This document shows, one piece after another, positions 14,590-22,777 of a DNA stretch of 64,000 bases. Numbering within the stretch: position 1 is the stretch's first letter; each line of letters opens with the position of its first letter. The position numbers and the translations under genes were made by a program. The notes beneath the pieces were generated by a model. It was given only the letters and a program-made list of their open reading frames with translations. It was not told the DNA's origin and did not search any database. Origin of the DNA: Sebaldella termitidis ATCC 33386 (GTDB lineage Bacteria; Fusobacteriota; Fusobacteriia; Fusobacteriales; Leptotrichiaceae); NCBI RefSeq assembly GCF_000024405.1, contig NC_013517.1:3813989-3877988 (forward strand), read 5' to 3'.

Positions 14590-15429
14590 CTAATGCTTGT
14601 TTTTTTGTTCATAAAGCTCATTCCAGATGTAAAAAAGTTCTTTTGGTGCATAATTATCTCCAATATCCACACCTTTTCTATTTTCACCGTGAAAATCAGA
14701 CCCGGCACTTCTTATAAGAGAAAATTTTTCTGCTATTTTTTCAAAGTATTTCATATCTTCCTTTGAAAATAGGGAATAGTATGTTTCTATTCCATCCAGT
14801 CCATGATCCTTCATATCCTTCACAAGCCGGACAAAGTCTTCTTCTTCCAGTCCTATAAGCTTAGGGTGGGCTAAAAACGCCAACCCTCCGCTTTTTTTTA
14901 TTATCTCTATTCCGTCAAAAGGATTCAGATTTGATTTTGGAACATAGGCAAGTCCGTTTGATCCCAGATATTTGCTAAATGCTTCCTTTACATCTTTTAC
15001 GTAACCTTTGGCTATCAGAGCTCTTGCCAGGTGTGTTCTGCTTATAATTACTCCTTCTGCCTCACGGAATGTATCCTCTTTCGTAATCTCTATTCCATGA
15101 TTATTCAGTATTTTTATAGCTTTTTCATTTCTGTTGATTCTTGCCTGTTTCATTTCATTAGAAAAATCTATCAGGCTTTTATCTTTCTCATCTATAAAAT
15201 AACCGAGTATATGTACTTCTTTTCCTTTATATTCTGTAGATATCTCTATTCCGTTTATGAATTTTATGTTATTTTCTATGCACTCTTTCGCAGCCTCGGC
15301 AAGTCCTTCCACAGTGTCATGATCTGTAAGCGACAATATTTTTATACCCTTTTCACCGGATCTTTTCACTAATTCAGAAACACTGAAAGTTCCGTCTGAA
15401 TATAGAGAATGCATATGAAGATCTACCAT
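14590..15429 (-). CDS. PHP-domain phosphoesterase (RNase AM / YciV-like)
   Basis: Metal-dependent phosphoesterase with a polymerase-and-histidinol-phosphatase fold. Metal-binding motifs are present: DLHMHSLYSDGT (residues 3-14), LTDHDTVEG (about 34-42), GIEISTEYKGKEVHILGY (about 60-77), FLAHP (about 190) and the C-terminal SAGSDFHGENR. The 279-residue length and the insert between residues 95 and 170 fit the YciV/TrpH group, which hydrolyse nucleoside 3',5'-bisphosphates and short RNA 5' ends. It starts 5 bp after the secA stop and is therefore probably cotranscribed with it. No signal peptide, so cytoplasmic. The exact substrate (pAp, RNA or another phosphoester) cannot be decided from sequence. 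Confidence 0.9.
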   Translation of the reverse strand: MVDLHMHSLYSDGTFSVSELVKRSGEKGIKILSLTDHDTVEGLAEAAKECIENNIKFINGIEISTEYKGKEVHILGYFIDEKDKSLIDFSNEMKQARINRNEKAIKILNNHGIEITKEDTFREAEGVIISRTHLARALIAKGYVKDVKEAFSKYLGSNGLAYVPKSNLNPFDGIEIIKKSGGLAFLAHPKLIGLEEEDFVRLVKDMKDHGLDGIETYYSLFSKEDMKYFEKIAEKFSLIRSAGSDFHGENRKGVDIGDNYAPKELFYIWNELYEQKNKH

Positions 15430-15434
15430 TACTG

Positions 15435-18107
15435 CTACCTTCTTCCTTTATGATTCTGTCTTTCCAGTTCTCTTCTTTTCTTTCTTGAAACATGAAGCAT
15501 TTCACTTTCCGCCTTCTCAAGTGCATCTTCCACTTCCTCGGCTTCTTCTATTTCTGCATGGGGAGCCTGAAGACTCTGTGCTCTTTCCTCAGCTTCCATC
15601 TCCTCTTCTGTTTTGAATCTCAGCTTCATCAGAAATGAACTTACTTCTCTTTTTATACCGTCTATCATTTCATTATAAAGATCGGTACTTATTATTTTAT
15701 ACTCATTAATCGGATTCTTTTGCCCGTATGATCTCAGATAAATTCCTTCACGTAATTCAGTAAGATTTTTCAGGTTCTCTCTCCATCTCTGATCCAATAC
15801 CTCCAGCATTATGTATCTTTCCACATCTCTAAACTGATCAGAGCCGATTTCCCGCTCTTTGTTATTATATCTGTCAAGAAGATCCTGAATAATTTCAGCT
15901 TTCATTTTATTTTTTTCCATATCAAGATACAGCTCCGGAACATGGTAATTATAATTATCTCTCAAATTATCCACCAGATAATCAAAGTTCCAGTCCTCTC
16001 TTGAATCTCCCGAAAGAGCGTTATCAATTAAATCCTCTACTGTTTCTTTCATCATGGAAATAATCAGGTCTTTCAGATCTTCATTTCTCAAAACAAGATC
16101 TCTTTGCGCGTAGACTACTTCTCTCTGTTTATTATTAATATCATCATATTCCAGCAGATTTTTTCTTATTGAGAAGTTTCTGCTTTCTACTCTTTTTTGT
16201 GCTCCTTCTACTGCTTTTGTAATGAATTTATTTCTTATTTCCTCATGCTCTTCTACTTTCAGAGAAGCCATCATATTCTGCAGTCTGTCTCCGCCGAACA
16301 GTCTCATCAGATCATCCTCAAGAGACAGATAAAATTCTGATGCTCCCGGATCTCCCTGACGTCCTGCCCGTCCTCTAAGCTGGTTATCTATACGTCTGCT
16401 CTCGTGTCTCTCTGTTCCCAGTATGAATAATCCTCCTGCTGCTATGACTTTCTCCTTATTTTCCTCACATTCAATCTGATACTGATCTACCAGTTCCCTG
16501 AATTCAGGAGTTCCTCTTTCAGCAGTTTTTAGTGCAAGAGATTCAGGATCTCCGCCCAGTTTTATATCCGTTCCTCTTCCGGCCATGTTTGTCGCTATTG
16601 TTACTGCTTTATATCTTCCCGCCTGTGCTATTATCTCAGCTTCTCTTGTATGCTGCTTTGCATTCAGTACATCATGCGGAATCCTTGCTTTTTTCAGCAG
16701 CTTTGACAGATCCTCGGAGTTTTGTATTGAAGCCGTACCTACCAGTACCGGCTGTCCGTTCTCATAAAGTTCTTTTATTTTTTCTACTATTGCATTATAT
16801 TTTGCTCTTTTTGTAATGTAAATAACATCAGAAAAATCTCTTCTTATAACAGGCTTATTTGTAGGTATTGCCACAACACCCAGCTTGTATATCTGCTTAA
16901 ACTCATCTTCCTCTGTTTTTGCAGTACCCGTCATTCCCGACAATTTTTCATACATTCTGAAATAGTTCTGCAGTGTAATTGTAGCAAGAGTCTGATTTTC
17001 CCCGGCTACTTCCAGATTTTCCTTAGCTTCTATAGCCTGGTGAAGACCGTCGGAATATCTTCTTCCTTCCATTAGTCTTCCTGTAAACTCATCTACTATT
17101 ATTACTTCGTCATCTTCATTTATTATGTAGTCTCTGTCCAGCTTAAACAGTTCTTTAGCCTTTAATGCCTGTGCCAGAAAGTGGGTAAGCTCTACATGCT
17201 CCGGTGAATAAAGGTTTTCTATATTCAGAATTTTCTCTACATTCTTTATACCTTTTTCAGTCATTGTTACATTGTGTCCTTTTTCATCCACTTCGTAATC
17301 TTCGTAGTCTTCCTCAGGTATCACAGTATTTTTCTTATCTTTTATTTTTTCTGTCTTCACACTTCTTTTCAGCTGCAGTACTACTTTCGCAAAAACATTA
17401 TACCAGTGTGTAGTTTCTTCTGCTGCTCCCGAAATTATAAGAGGTGTTCTTGCCTCATCTATCAGAATCGAATCTATCTCATCGACTATTGCATAATGAT
17501 GCAGTCTTTGTACTTTTTCTTTGATATTATGAACCATATTATCTCTCAGGTAATCAAAACCGAATTCATTATTCGTACCATAAGTAATATCAGATGCATA
17601 AGCTCTTTTTCTCTCTTCATTTGATATTCCGTTTATTATTACCCCTACTGACAGTCCGAGAAAATTATACAGAGGTCTCATTATCTCCATATCTCTTTGT
17701 GCCAGATAATCATTTACCGTAATTATATGTACACCTTTGCTTGAAAGTGCATTCAGATAAATAGCAAGTGTCGCCATCAGGGTTTTTCCTTCTCCGGTTT
17801 TCATCTCTGCTATTCTTCCGCTGTGCAGAATCATTCCTCCTATTAACTGCACATCATAATGACGCATTCGAAGTACTCTTTTTGCCCCTTCTCTTGCCAC
17901 GGCAAAAGCTTCCGGCAATATATCGTCAAGATCTTCCCCGCCTTCAAATCTTATTTTGAACTCTTCTGTTTTTCCTTTCAGTTCAAAATCTGTAAGTTTT
18001 TCTATCTTTGGCTCAAGGGCATTTATCGCGTCTACCTTTTTCATTAATTTTCTTACTTCTCTCTCATCAGAAGTTCCGAATATTTTGTTTGCTACTGCGT
18101 TTAACAT
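15435..18107 (-). CDS. secA: SecA preprotein translocase ATPase
   Basis: Motor that drives unfolded preproteins through SecYEG. The 890-residue protein has the DEAD-like motor with [13 protein letters not shown] (Walker A, about residue 105), [19 protein letters not shown] (Walker B region, about 210), the preprotein cross-linking domain, the second motor with [14 protein letters not shown] and [14 protein letters not shown]-type motif VI, and the helical scaffold and wing domains. The C-terminus ends in a Lys/Arg-rich tail and lacks the Cys/His zinc motif that binds SecB in many bacteria. AAAGGAGA precedes the ATG. It is followed by the PHP gene after 5 bp. Long Glu-rich linkers near residues 855-880 are normal for this region. 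Confidence 0.97.
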   Translation of the reverse strand: MLNAVANKIFGTSDEREVRKLMKKVDAINALEPKIEKLTDFELKGKTEEFKIRFEGGEDLDDILPEAFAVAREGAKRVLRMRHYDVQLIGGMILHSGRIAEMKTGEGKTLMATLAIYLNALSSKGVHIITVNDYLAQRDMEIMRPLYNFLGLSVGVIINGISNEERKRAYASDITYGTNNEFGFDYLRDNMVHNIKEKVQRLHHYAIVDEIDSILIDEARTPLIISGAAEETTHWYNVFAKVVLQLKRSVKTEKIKDKKNTVIPEEDYEDYEVDEKGHNVTMTEKGIKNVEKILNIENLYSPEHVELTHFLAQALKAKELFKLDRDYIINEDDEVIIVDEFTGRLMEGRRYSDGLHQAIEAKENLEVAGENQTLATITLQNYFRMYEKLSGMTGTAKTEEDEFKQIYKLGVVAIPTNKPVIRRDFSDVIYITKRAKYNAIVEKIKELYENGQPVLVGTASIQNSEDLSKLLKKARIPHDVLNAKQHTREAEIIAQAGRYKAVTIATNMAGRGTDIKLGGDPESLALKTAERGTPEFRELVDQYQIECEENKEKVIAAGGLFILGTERHESRRIDNQLRGRAGRQGDPGASEFYLSLEDDLMRLFGGDRLQNMMASLKVEEHEEIRNKFITKAVEGAQKRVESRNFSIRKNLLEYDDINNKQREVVYAQRDLVLRNEDLKDLIISMMKETVEDLIDNALSGDSREDWNFDYLVDNLRDNYNYHVPELYLDMEKNKMKAEIIQDLLDRYNNKEREIGSDQFRDVERYIMLEVLDQRWRENLKNLTELREGIYLRSYGQKNPINEYKIISTDLYNEMIDGIKREVSSFLMKLRFKTEEEMEAEERAQSLQAPHAEIEEAEEVEDALEKAESEMLHVSRKKRRELERQNHKGRR

Positions 18108-18165
18108 TTTTTCTCCTTTAAGTTTTATTTTTCAGTAATATTTATATGACAAAATAAAGGAGTTC

Positions 18166-18537
18166 CTATTCCAGACTTCTCTCCATCACTTCCTGAAGCT
18201 TTTTATTTTTTATTTCTTCATTTTTATTTATATATATTATTTTTTCAGTCTCTTTTTTTGAACTTATAAAATAATTTCTAAAGTCTTCGGGCTTTATGCT
18301 GGCTTCTGTATAATAACTGTCATGCAGATCCTTGAGCTCGTCTATACTAAGATTATCCTTTTTTATATCTTTTATCTTAAGTATAAGTCTTTTTAACTCT
18401 TCCTCATTCAGACCCGATATAAAGTCCAGTTTTTCCCTGTGTATAATTAAACCCTGACTTTTTTCAGCATAATTATTTGTATAACTTAAAAGAAATAATA
18501 CTAATGATGCCAAAAACAAGGCTTTTTTACTTTTCAT
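18166..18537 (-). CDS. Small exported protein of unknown function
   Basis: I do not recognise a family. The 123-residue product begins with a clear Sec signal peptide (KSKK then ALFLASLVLFLLS, probable cleavage after NNYA near residue 24) and continues as a charged, mostly helical mature domain with Lys/Glu-rich repeats (LNEEELKRLILKIKDIKKD, KKETEKIIYINKNEEIKNKK). There is no lipobox Cys, so it is likely periplasmic. It lies 58 bp upstream of secA on the same strand and could be cotranscribed. A ribosome site (AAAGAGG) is present before the ATG. The adjacent 361-bp spacer upstream holds nothing else that I can identify. Confidence 0.7.
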   Translation of the reverse strand: MKSKKALFLASLVLFLLSYTNNYAEKSQGLIIHREKLDFISGLNEEELKRLILKIKDIKKDNLSIDELKDLHDSYYTEASIKPEDFRNYFISSKKETEKIIYINKNEEIKNKKLQEVMERSLE

Positions 18538-18898
18538 GTTTTACCTCTTTTTTCTTATTAATTATCGGTTTTTTTACAGGCATATTGTTAAATTAACTTG
18601 ATTTCCGCCAATATCAAAACACTCATATCCATTCCGTTTATTCAAATATTAATATATAGACGGAACAGAGCAATCCTATTTTATCATTTATTAATAAATT
18701 TGTATAGTTAAATAGTGAAATTATTATGCTTTTCAAAGAAAAAAATATTTTTTTAATTATAAACAATATTTTGAGAAATATTCCGATAATTTATAACCTA
18801 TATATTTTTTAATAAAATATTTTTATAAATTTATTTTTATTCTATTTTTATCATATTTAATCATAATTTTGTCAGATTGGATGCTTTGTTATATTTTT
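18538..18898. other. A+T-rich spacer without identifiable genes
   Basis: Very A+T-rich spacer. It would contain the promoter of the 18166-18537 gene; I see no ORF, RNA structure or repeat I can support. Confidence 0.5.
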
Positions 18899-19225
18899 CT
18901 ATCCTGCCAAAATAAATAATATTAATATAATAAAATAAAAGATATCAATTATTACAGTATATTTCATACTCTTTTTTGTTATAAAAAGAAATTTTACAAT
19001 CAGCAGTAAAAGTGATATTACTGTCAGCAGAAATGCTATCTTTGTATTTATTCTCTCCATTCCGTAAACAGCTGTAAATATTAACAAAAAAAATATGTAA
19101 AAACCTGCTGTTGCAATACTCAGAAAATAATCGAATATTTTTACAAAGGCTTTCTCTCTATATTTTTTATACATAAAATATTTTATACCGTATATCAAAA
19201 AAATTATTCCTATTAATCCTGCCAT
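18899..19225 (-). CDS. Small integral membrane protein of unknown function
   Basis: A 108-residue, very hydrophobic protein with about four predicted transmembrane segments (roughly residues 1-17, 30-52, 60-82 and 88-107), the first running straight from the initiator Met (AGLIGIIFLIYGIKYFMY). Short basic stretches (YKKYREK, TKKSMK) mark likely cytoplasmic loops. No family motif is visible. An AAGGAGT ribosome site precedes the ATG. It stands alone, divergent from the AraC-like fragment. Membrane proteins of this size and low complexity are frequent orphan genes in low-GC genomes; I give no function. Confidence 0.65.
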   Translation of the reverse strand: MAGLIGIIFLIYGIKYFMYKKYREKAFVKIFDYFLSIATAGFYIFFLLIFTAVYGMERINTKIAFLLTVISLLLLIVKFLFITKKSMKYTVIIDIFYFIILILFILAG

Positions 19226-19391
19226 GTTTATTTCATACTCCTTTATGAAAAATAAAATTTTATATACATTTTAGCACAAAAAATATAGAATATTCAAAGA
19301 AAATCTCAATAACAAAAGTTTTTTATGATATAATTCTGTTAAAATAAATCTAATTTCACAATGAAAAATTATAAATAAAGAGGTGTATAAA

Positions 19392-19838
19392 ATGAAAGAT
19401 ATCATAATCTGCAAATATATGGAAAAATATACTGAAGCCCGTAGCAGCAGCAACGTAATAAAGATAATCCAGACATTAGCCGAAAACGGAGAAATTATTA
19501 TCGAAAATAAATCTTATCCTATAGAATTCGGAAACCTTTATTTTATAAACTGCTCAAAAAAATACTCTGTAATACCAGCTCAAAAAGATGATTATCTCCA
19601 GAATACTGTTATGGTTTCCAGAGAATTTTTGGATAAACTCACAGAATTATTGGATTTTACCAAAGAGACAGAAGATATTTTTAAAAACGGATATTTTCTT
19701 CCTGTTAAACATCATAAAATCATTGATGACCACTTCAAAAAAATGTCTTCTGTATATAATTCAGAAAAGGCTTTTTCAAAAGCTCTCTTTACGGCTAAAT
19801 TTTTGGAGCTGCTAAATTATGCTGTTTCTTCTCTTTAA
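19392..19838 (+). CDS. AraC-type sensor domain without a DNA-binding domain
   Basis: A 148-residue protein that resembles the N-terminal cupin-like ligand-binding domain of AraC regulators: a beta-rich stretch ENGEIIIENKSYPIEFGNLYFI, then VSREFLDKLTELLDF and a helical C-terminal part typical of the AraC linker region. The protein stops at 19838 and no AraC helix-turn-helix pair follows in any frame before the next gene starts at 19939. ATG 19392 has GAGGTG 6 bp upstream; the track-style earlier GTG overlaps that ribosome site. It is either a decayed regulator or a stand-alone sensor that could heterodimerise with a full-length AraC protein. The next gene is a MerR regulator on the same strand with its own promoter. 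Confidence 0.6.
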   Translation: MKDIIICKYMEKYTEARSSSNVIKIIQTLAENGEIIIENKSYPIEFGNLYFINCSKKYSVIPAQKDDYLQNTVMVSREFLDKLTELLDFTKETEDIFKNGYFLPVKHHKIIDDHFKKMSSVYNSEKAFSKALFTAKFLELLNYAVSSL

Positions 19839-19864
19839 CAGTTAATAATATCTCAAAGTTTTCC

Positions 19865-19895
19865 TTGACCTTCCCCTTACGGAAAAGTGTATAAT
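19865..19895 (+). promoter_or_regulatory. MerR-type promoter with 19-bp spacer and dyad operator
   Basis: TTGACC (19865-19870) and TATAAT (19890-19895) are 19 bp apart. The spacer holds an imperfect dyad, CTTCCCC and GGAAAAG around TTAC. Overlong spacers with a dyad are the signature of MerR-activated promoters; the adjacent downstream gene encodes a MerR protein. Confidence 0.8.
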
Positions 19896-19938
19896 TATAT
19901 CAAAGCCCGGGAAAATAATTTTAAGGAGGTTATAAAAC

Positions 19939-20742
19939 ATGCTGCCTATAGGTATTTTTTCAAAATTTTGTAATGTTACCACCAAAACTTTAAGATACTA
20001 TGATGAAATAGGTCTTTTGAAACCTGTGTACATTAATAATGAAAACGGATACCGGTATTATAATACCGAACAGCTGGTAACAGTACTGGTAATAAAAAAG
20101 TTAAAACTATACGGTTTTTCTCTGGAGGAAATTTCAGAGATAATGAAAACACCTGATGACAATGATCTTTTTCTTTTTTATATGAAGAAAAAACAGGAGG
20201 ATATGCAGAATAAAATAAAAGACTATACCCATATTCTTACTAGTTTAAATAAGGATATTATAAATTTAGAAAAAGGAGTAAATATTATGGCATATTTAGA
20301 TGATATTCAAGTAAGCATCACAGAAACACAGCCTAAAAACATTCTTTTTCTCAGACAAAAAATGAATGTCAGCGATTACGGGGGGTATCTGGGCAGGCTC
20401 TATGAAATAATTATGAAAGATAAATACAAAACTATTGGTGCTCCCTTATCTATACATCACGATAAGGAGTTTGACCCGGAAAATTATGATATTGAGATAG
20501 CAGTGCCTGTAGAGGATAAAACTGAAAAAACCCGCGAGCTTTCAGGCGGTTTATGCGCAACAGTACTCTACAAAGGTCCGTATTCTAATCTTACTTCTGT
20601 TTATGCAAAATTGATTCAATGGATAGAAACTGAGGGATATAAAATTACAAATGCCCCATATGAAATTTATCTCACTAATCCCGGAACCACAGCGCCGGAA
20701 AATTATATGACAGAAATATATTTCCCTGTTGCCAAAAAATAA
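19939..20742 (+). CDS. MerR-family regulator with GyrI-like effector domain
   Basis: Ligand-responsive transcription factor of the BmrR/BltR type. Residues 1-70 form the MerR winged helix (GIFSKFCNVTTKTLRYYDEIGLLKP, GYRYY, LYGFSLEEISEIM), followed by a coiled-coil dimerisation helix (about 75-115) and a C-terminal GyrI-like effector domain (about 120-267, with ENYDIEIAVPV, CATVLYKGPYSNL and NYMTEIYFPV). AAGGAGG precedes the ATG. The promoter just upstream has the 19-bp spacer and dyad expected for MerR activation, so the gene is probably autoregulated. GyrI-like domains bind hydrophobic cations and other small molecules. No efflux pump gene is adjacent, so the response output is unknown. A terminator follows at 20791. 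Confidence 0.93.
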   Translation: MLPIGIFSKFCNVTTKTLRYYDEIGLLKPVYINNENGYRYYNTEQLVTVLVIKKLKLYGFSLEEISEIMKTPDDNDLFLFYMKKKQEDMQNKIKDYTHILTSLNKDIINLEKGVNIMAYLDDIQVSITETQPKNILFLRQKMNVSDYGGYLGRLYEIIMKDKYKTIGAPLSIHHDKEFDPENYDIEIAVPVEDKTEKTRELSGGLCATVLYKGPYSNLTSVYAKLIQWIETEGYKITNAPYEIYLTNPGTTAPENYMTEIYFPVAKK

Positions 20743-20790
20743 ATCATCAGAATTTTGCAGTCAAAATCTGATAAAAAAATTTTATATGTT

Positions 20791-20820
20791 AAAAGGACAG
20801 TTTAAGCTGTCCTTTTTATC
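20791..20820. terminator. Bidirectional terminator
   Basis: AAAAGGACAG (20791-20800) pairs with CTGTCCTTTT (20807-20816); both strands end in U-rich tracts. It separates the MerR gene from the convergent DJ-1 gene. Confidence 0.85.
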
Positions 20821-20839
20821 ATAATTCTATTTTTAAAAC

Positions 20840-21364
20840 TTACAAAGCCCATATAAAGTAAGGAATCATCTCCATTGCACTTTCTTCTGTCTTTGCAGTA
20901 AATACATTCTGAGATATCATCGAACTGTTATCAGTGGCAATTCCGCTGTTTACCGCTGCTTTGGCATATGGATGCAGTGCTACTTTTTTATCTTTTATCA
21001 CACCTGCTATTTCAAATACCAGACCTGCTGCACAATGTCCTGCCAGTTTTTTGTTTAATTCATTAAATTTAGCTATTACCTCAAACATATCTTTATATTC
21101 TGCTTCTTCCTTATGCTTTGCAAATTCCTTGATCGCATCTCCGCATGCAAACACTGCACCGTCATATTCTGCTTCATGACCTTTCAGATCACCGATTACA
21201 CCATCTAATTCCAAAGCCAGCCCTGAATTAGTTTTTACATTTTTTGTACTGTTTACTGCAAATGTTTTATACTCCACACCATTTTCAAAAAATGCTTCCA
21301 GATATGCGAATAATCCATAACCATTCACTGGATTTGGTACCAATACTGCTACTTTCTTTCCCAT
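20840..21364 (-). CDS. DJ-1/PfpI-family protein
   Basis: A 174-residue Rossmann-like protein of the DJ-1/PfpI superfamily. It opens with KKVAVLVPNPVNGYGL, has the DGAVFACGDAI strand-turn near residue 68, and GHCAAGLVFEIAG near 109-121 carries the nucleophile-elbow Cys111 position. A Glu and His of the DJ-1 active site cannot be assigned confidently, so it may be a chaperone, glyoxalase-like or stress protein rather than a protease. The neighbours are a nitroreductase and an Rrf2 regulator in the same orientation, a common redox or electrophile-stress grouping. AGGAGG lies before the ATG. Gaps of 48-123 bp permit cotranscription, but internal promoters cannot be excluded. Confidence 0.82.
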   Translation of the reverse strand: MGKKVAVLVPNPVNGYGLFAYLEAFFENGVEYKTFAVNSTKNVKTNSGLALELDGVIGDLKGHEAEYDGAVFACGDAIKEFAKHKEEAEYKDMFEVIAKFNELNKKLAGHCAAGLVFEIAGVIKDKKVALHPYAKAAVNSGIATDNSSMISQNVFTAKTEESAMEMIPYFIWAL

Positions 21365-21487
21365 TACAAAACCTCCTGACTGTATTTTTTCTATATATAA
21401 ATCTGCCTGTTTTTATGAGCTGTCATTTTATCTGCTGCAGTTTTATATTTTTTATCTATCTTACTCTTTACTATTAATATCAGCTGT

Positions 21488-22093
21488 TTAATAAAGCTTT
21501 ACAACTTCGCTGAAATCAAGAAACTTTCTGTCTCCCGGTACTTCATCAGCAGCTCCGAAAGGCATTTGAGCTCTTAATCTCCATGTAGAAGGTACATTCC
21601 ATTCCTTTTTTACCGAAGCATCTATCAGCGGGTTATAATGCTGCAATGATGCTGCAAGTCCTTCTGTATGTAACAGCATCCACACTGAGTGCTGCAGCAT
21701 TCCGTTTGCCTGCTCTGCCCATACAGGAAAGTTATCTGCATATAATGAGAAATTATCCTGCATATTTTTTACTGTTGTATCTTCTTCAAAAAACAGTATT
21801 GTACCAAAACCTGCTGCAAAACCGTTTAATTTATCTTCAGTAGGCTTAAAATCCTGTCCTTCGGGTAATGTTTTCTTTACCTCGGCTTTAGCTATATCCC
21901 AAAGCTTTTTATTTTCATCTCCAGTTACTACAATCATTCTTGCACTCTGCATACCAAATGCAGAAGGTGTATAAAGTGCCACTTTTAAAATTTCTTCGAT
22001 TTTTTCTTTTGTCATATTTTCAGGTTTTTTCAAATTTCTTATTGATCTACGTTCCTTAATTGCATCTGCAATACTTTTAGAATTCATTGACAT
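21488..22093 (-). CDS. Nitroreductase-family FMN oxidoreductase
   Basis: A 201-residue FMN-dependent NAD(P)H oxidoreductase. The N-terminal IKERRSIRNLKKPENMTKEKIEEIL motif contacts FMN phosphate, PSAFGMQSARMIVVTG follows near residue 53, and the C-terminal half contains the substrate/dimer region and MPFGAADEVPGDRKFLDF, typical of the family. Length is normal. The start could be MSMNS (22093) or the second Met. It lies between the DJ-1 gene and the Rrf2 regulator on one strand; the Rrf2 repressor, carrying few cysteines, could control it in response to electrophiles or oxidants. Natural substrate is unknown; family members reduce quinones, flavins and nitroaromatics. Confidence 0.92.
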   Translation of the reverse strand: MSMNSKSIADAIKERRSIRNLKKPENMTKEKIEEILKVALYTPSAFGMQSARMIVVTGDENKKLWDIAKAEVKKTLPEGQDFKPTEDKLNGFAAGFGTILFFEEDTTVKNMQDNFSLYADNFPVWAEQANGMLQHSVWMLLHTEGLAASLQHYNPLIDASVKKEWNVPSTWRLRAQMPFGAADEVPGDRKFLDFSEVVKLY

Positions 22094-22141
22094 TCTAAAT
22101 CACTCCCTTAATTAAGTTTTATTTTAAAAGTTTCAAGTGTT

Positions 22142-22555
22142 TCATAATATTTCCAGAATATCTTTTATACTTGTATCTTTAAGAACCTGCTCCATAGCTT
22201 CCTGTGCTTTCAAAAGAAATATTTCCAGTACTCCCTGTATTTTTGCACCTACAGGACAGTCTGTATTGGGATGCTCATGAATACTGAACAGTTCTCCGGC
22301 AGAAACCACTTCTCCCGCCTTATACACATCATATAAAGATATCTCTTCCGGTGCCTTCAAAAGATGTGCACCGCCTGTACCGCTTTTCACGTCTATTAAT
22401 CCTGCTTCTTTTAGTTTCCCCATAATTCTTCTTATGACCACAGGATTCGTATTTACGCTGCCGGCAATAAATTCAGAAGTAAATATTTTGTCTTTTCCGC
22501 ATTCCAGCAATACCAATATATGAATTGCCACACTAAATCTACTGCTTATTTTCAT
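22142..22555 (-). CDS. Rrf2-family transcriptional regulator
   Basis: A 137-residue winged helix regulator. It starts KISSRFSVAIHILVLLEC, has the recognition helix region NTNPVVIRRIMGKLKEAGLI and the wing SGTGGAHLLK, and ends in the dimerisation helix. The three-Cys iron-sulfur motif of IscR and NsrR is absent: only Cys23 and the Cys in NTDCPVGAK are visible, so it belongs with the cluster-free YwnA-like members that sense thiol chemistry. I place the start at ATG 22555, after GAGGTGG; upstream in-frame codons lack a ribosome site and overlap the operator. A near-perfect 23-bp palindrome overlaps its -10. It heads the Rrf2-nitroreductase-DJ-1 run. Confidence 0.92.
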   Translation of the reverse strand: MKISSRFSVAIHILVLLECGKDKIFTSEFIAGSVNTNPVVIRRIMGKLKEAGLIDVKSGTGGAHLLKAPEEISLYDVYKAGEVVSAGELFSIHEHPNTDCPVGAKIQGVLEIFLLKAQEAMEQVLKDTSIKDILEIL

Positions 22556-22568
22556 TTTTACCACCTCT

Positions 22569-22606
22569 GATGTAACTATTATAGTTACATCTTCAAAAAA
22601 AGTCAA
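22569..22606 (-). promoter_or_regulatory. Rrf2 promoter with 23-bp palindromic operator
   Basis: Minus strand TTGACT (22601-22606), 17-bp spacer, TATAAT (22578-22583). The -10 sits at the centre of a 23-bp palindrome (22569-22591) with arms GATGTAACTAT, symmetrical except for the central base. Strong evidence for autorepression by the adjacent Rrf2 protein. Confidence 0.88.
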
Positions 22607-22744
22607 GTTATTTTTTTATATACAAATAAAATACAGCCTGCTTTAATTGATCAAAGCATTATTTTATTGAGCTTCACCAGCTTGATTATTATTTATTTTA
22701 ATCTATATTTCTAATATCATAGTATATTTTTTTATTAATTAAGA

Positions 22745-22770
22745 AAAACCGGATCAAATGATCCGGTTTT
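22745..22770. terminator. Terminator of the PFOR gene
   Basis: AAAACCGGATCA (22745-22756) pairs with TGATCCGGTTTT (22759-22770), directly after the PFOR stop on the minus strand and followed by U residues. Confidence 0.88.
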
Positions 22771-22777
22771 CTCTATA

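Noticed and set aside
14514-14708. 64-codon minus frame
   Set aside because: Overlaps the end of the PHP gene out of frame and spans a terminator hairpin.
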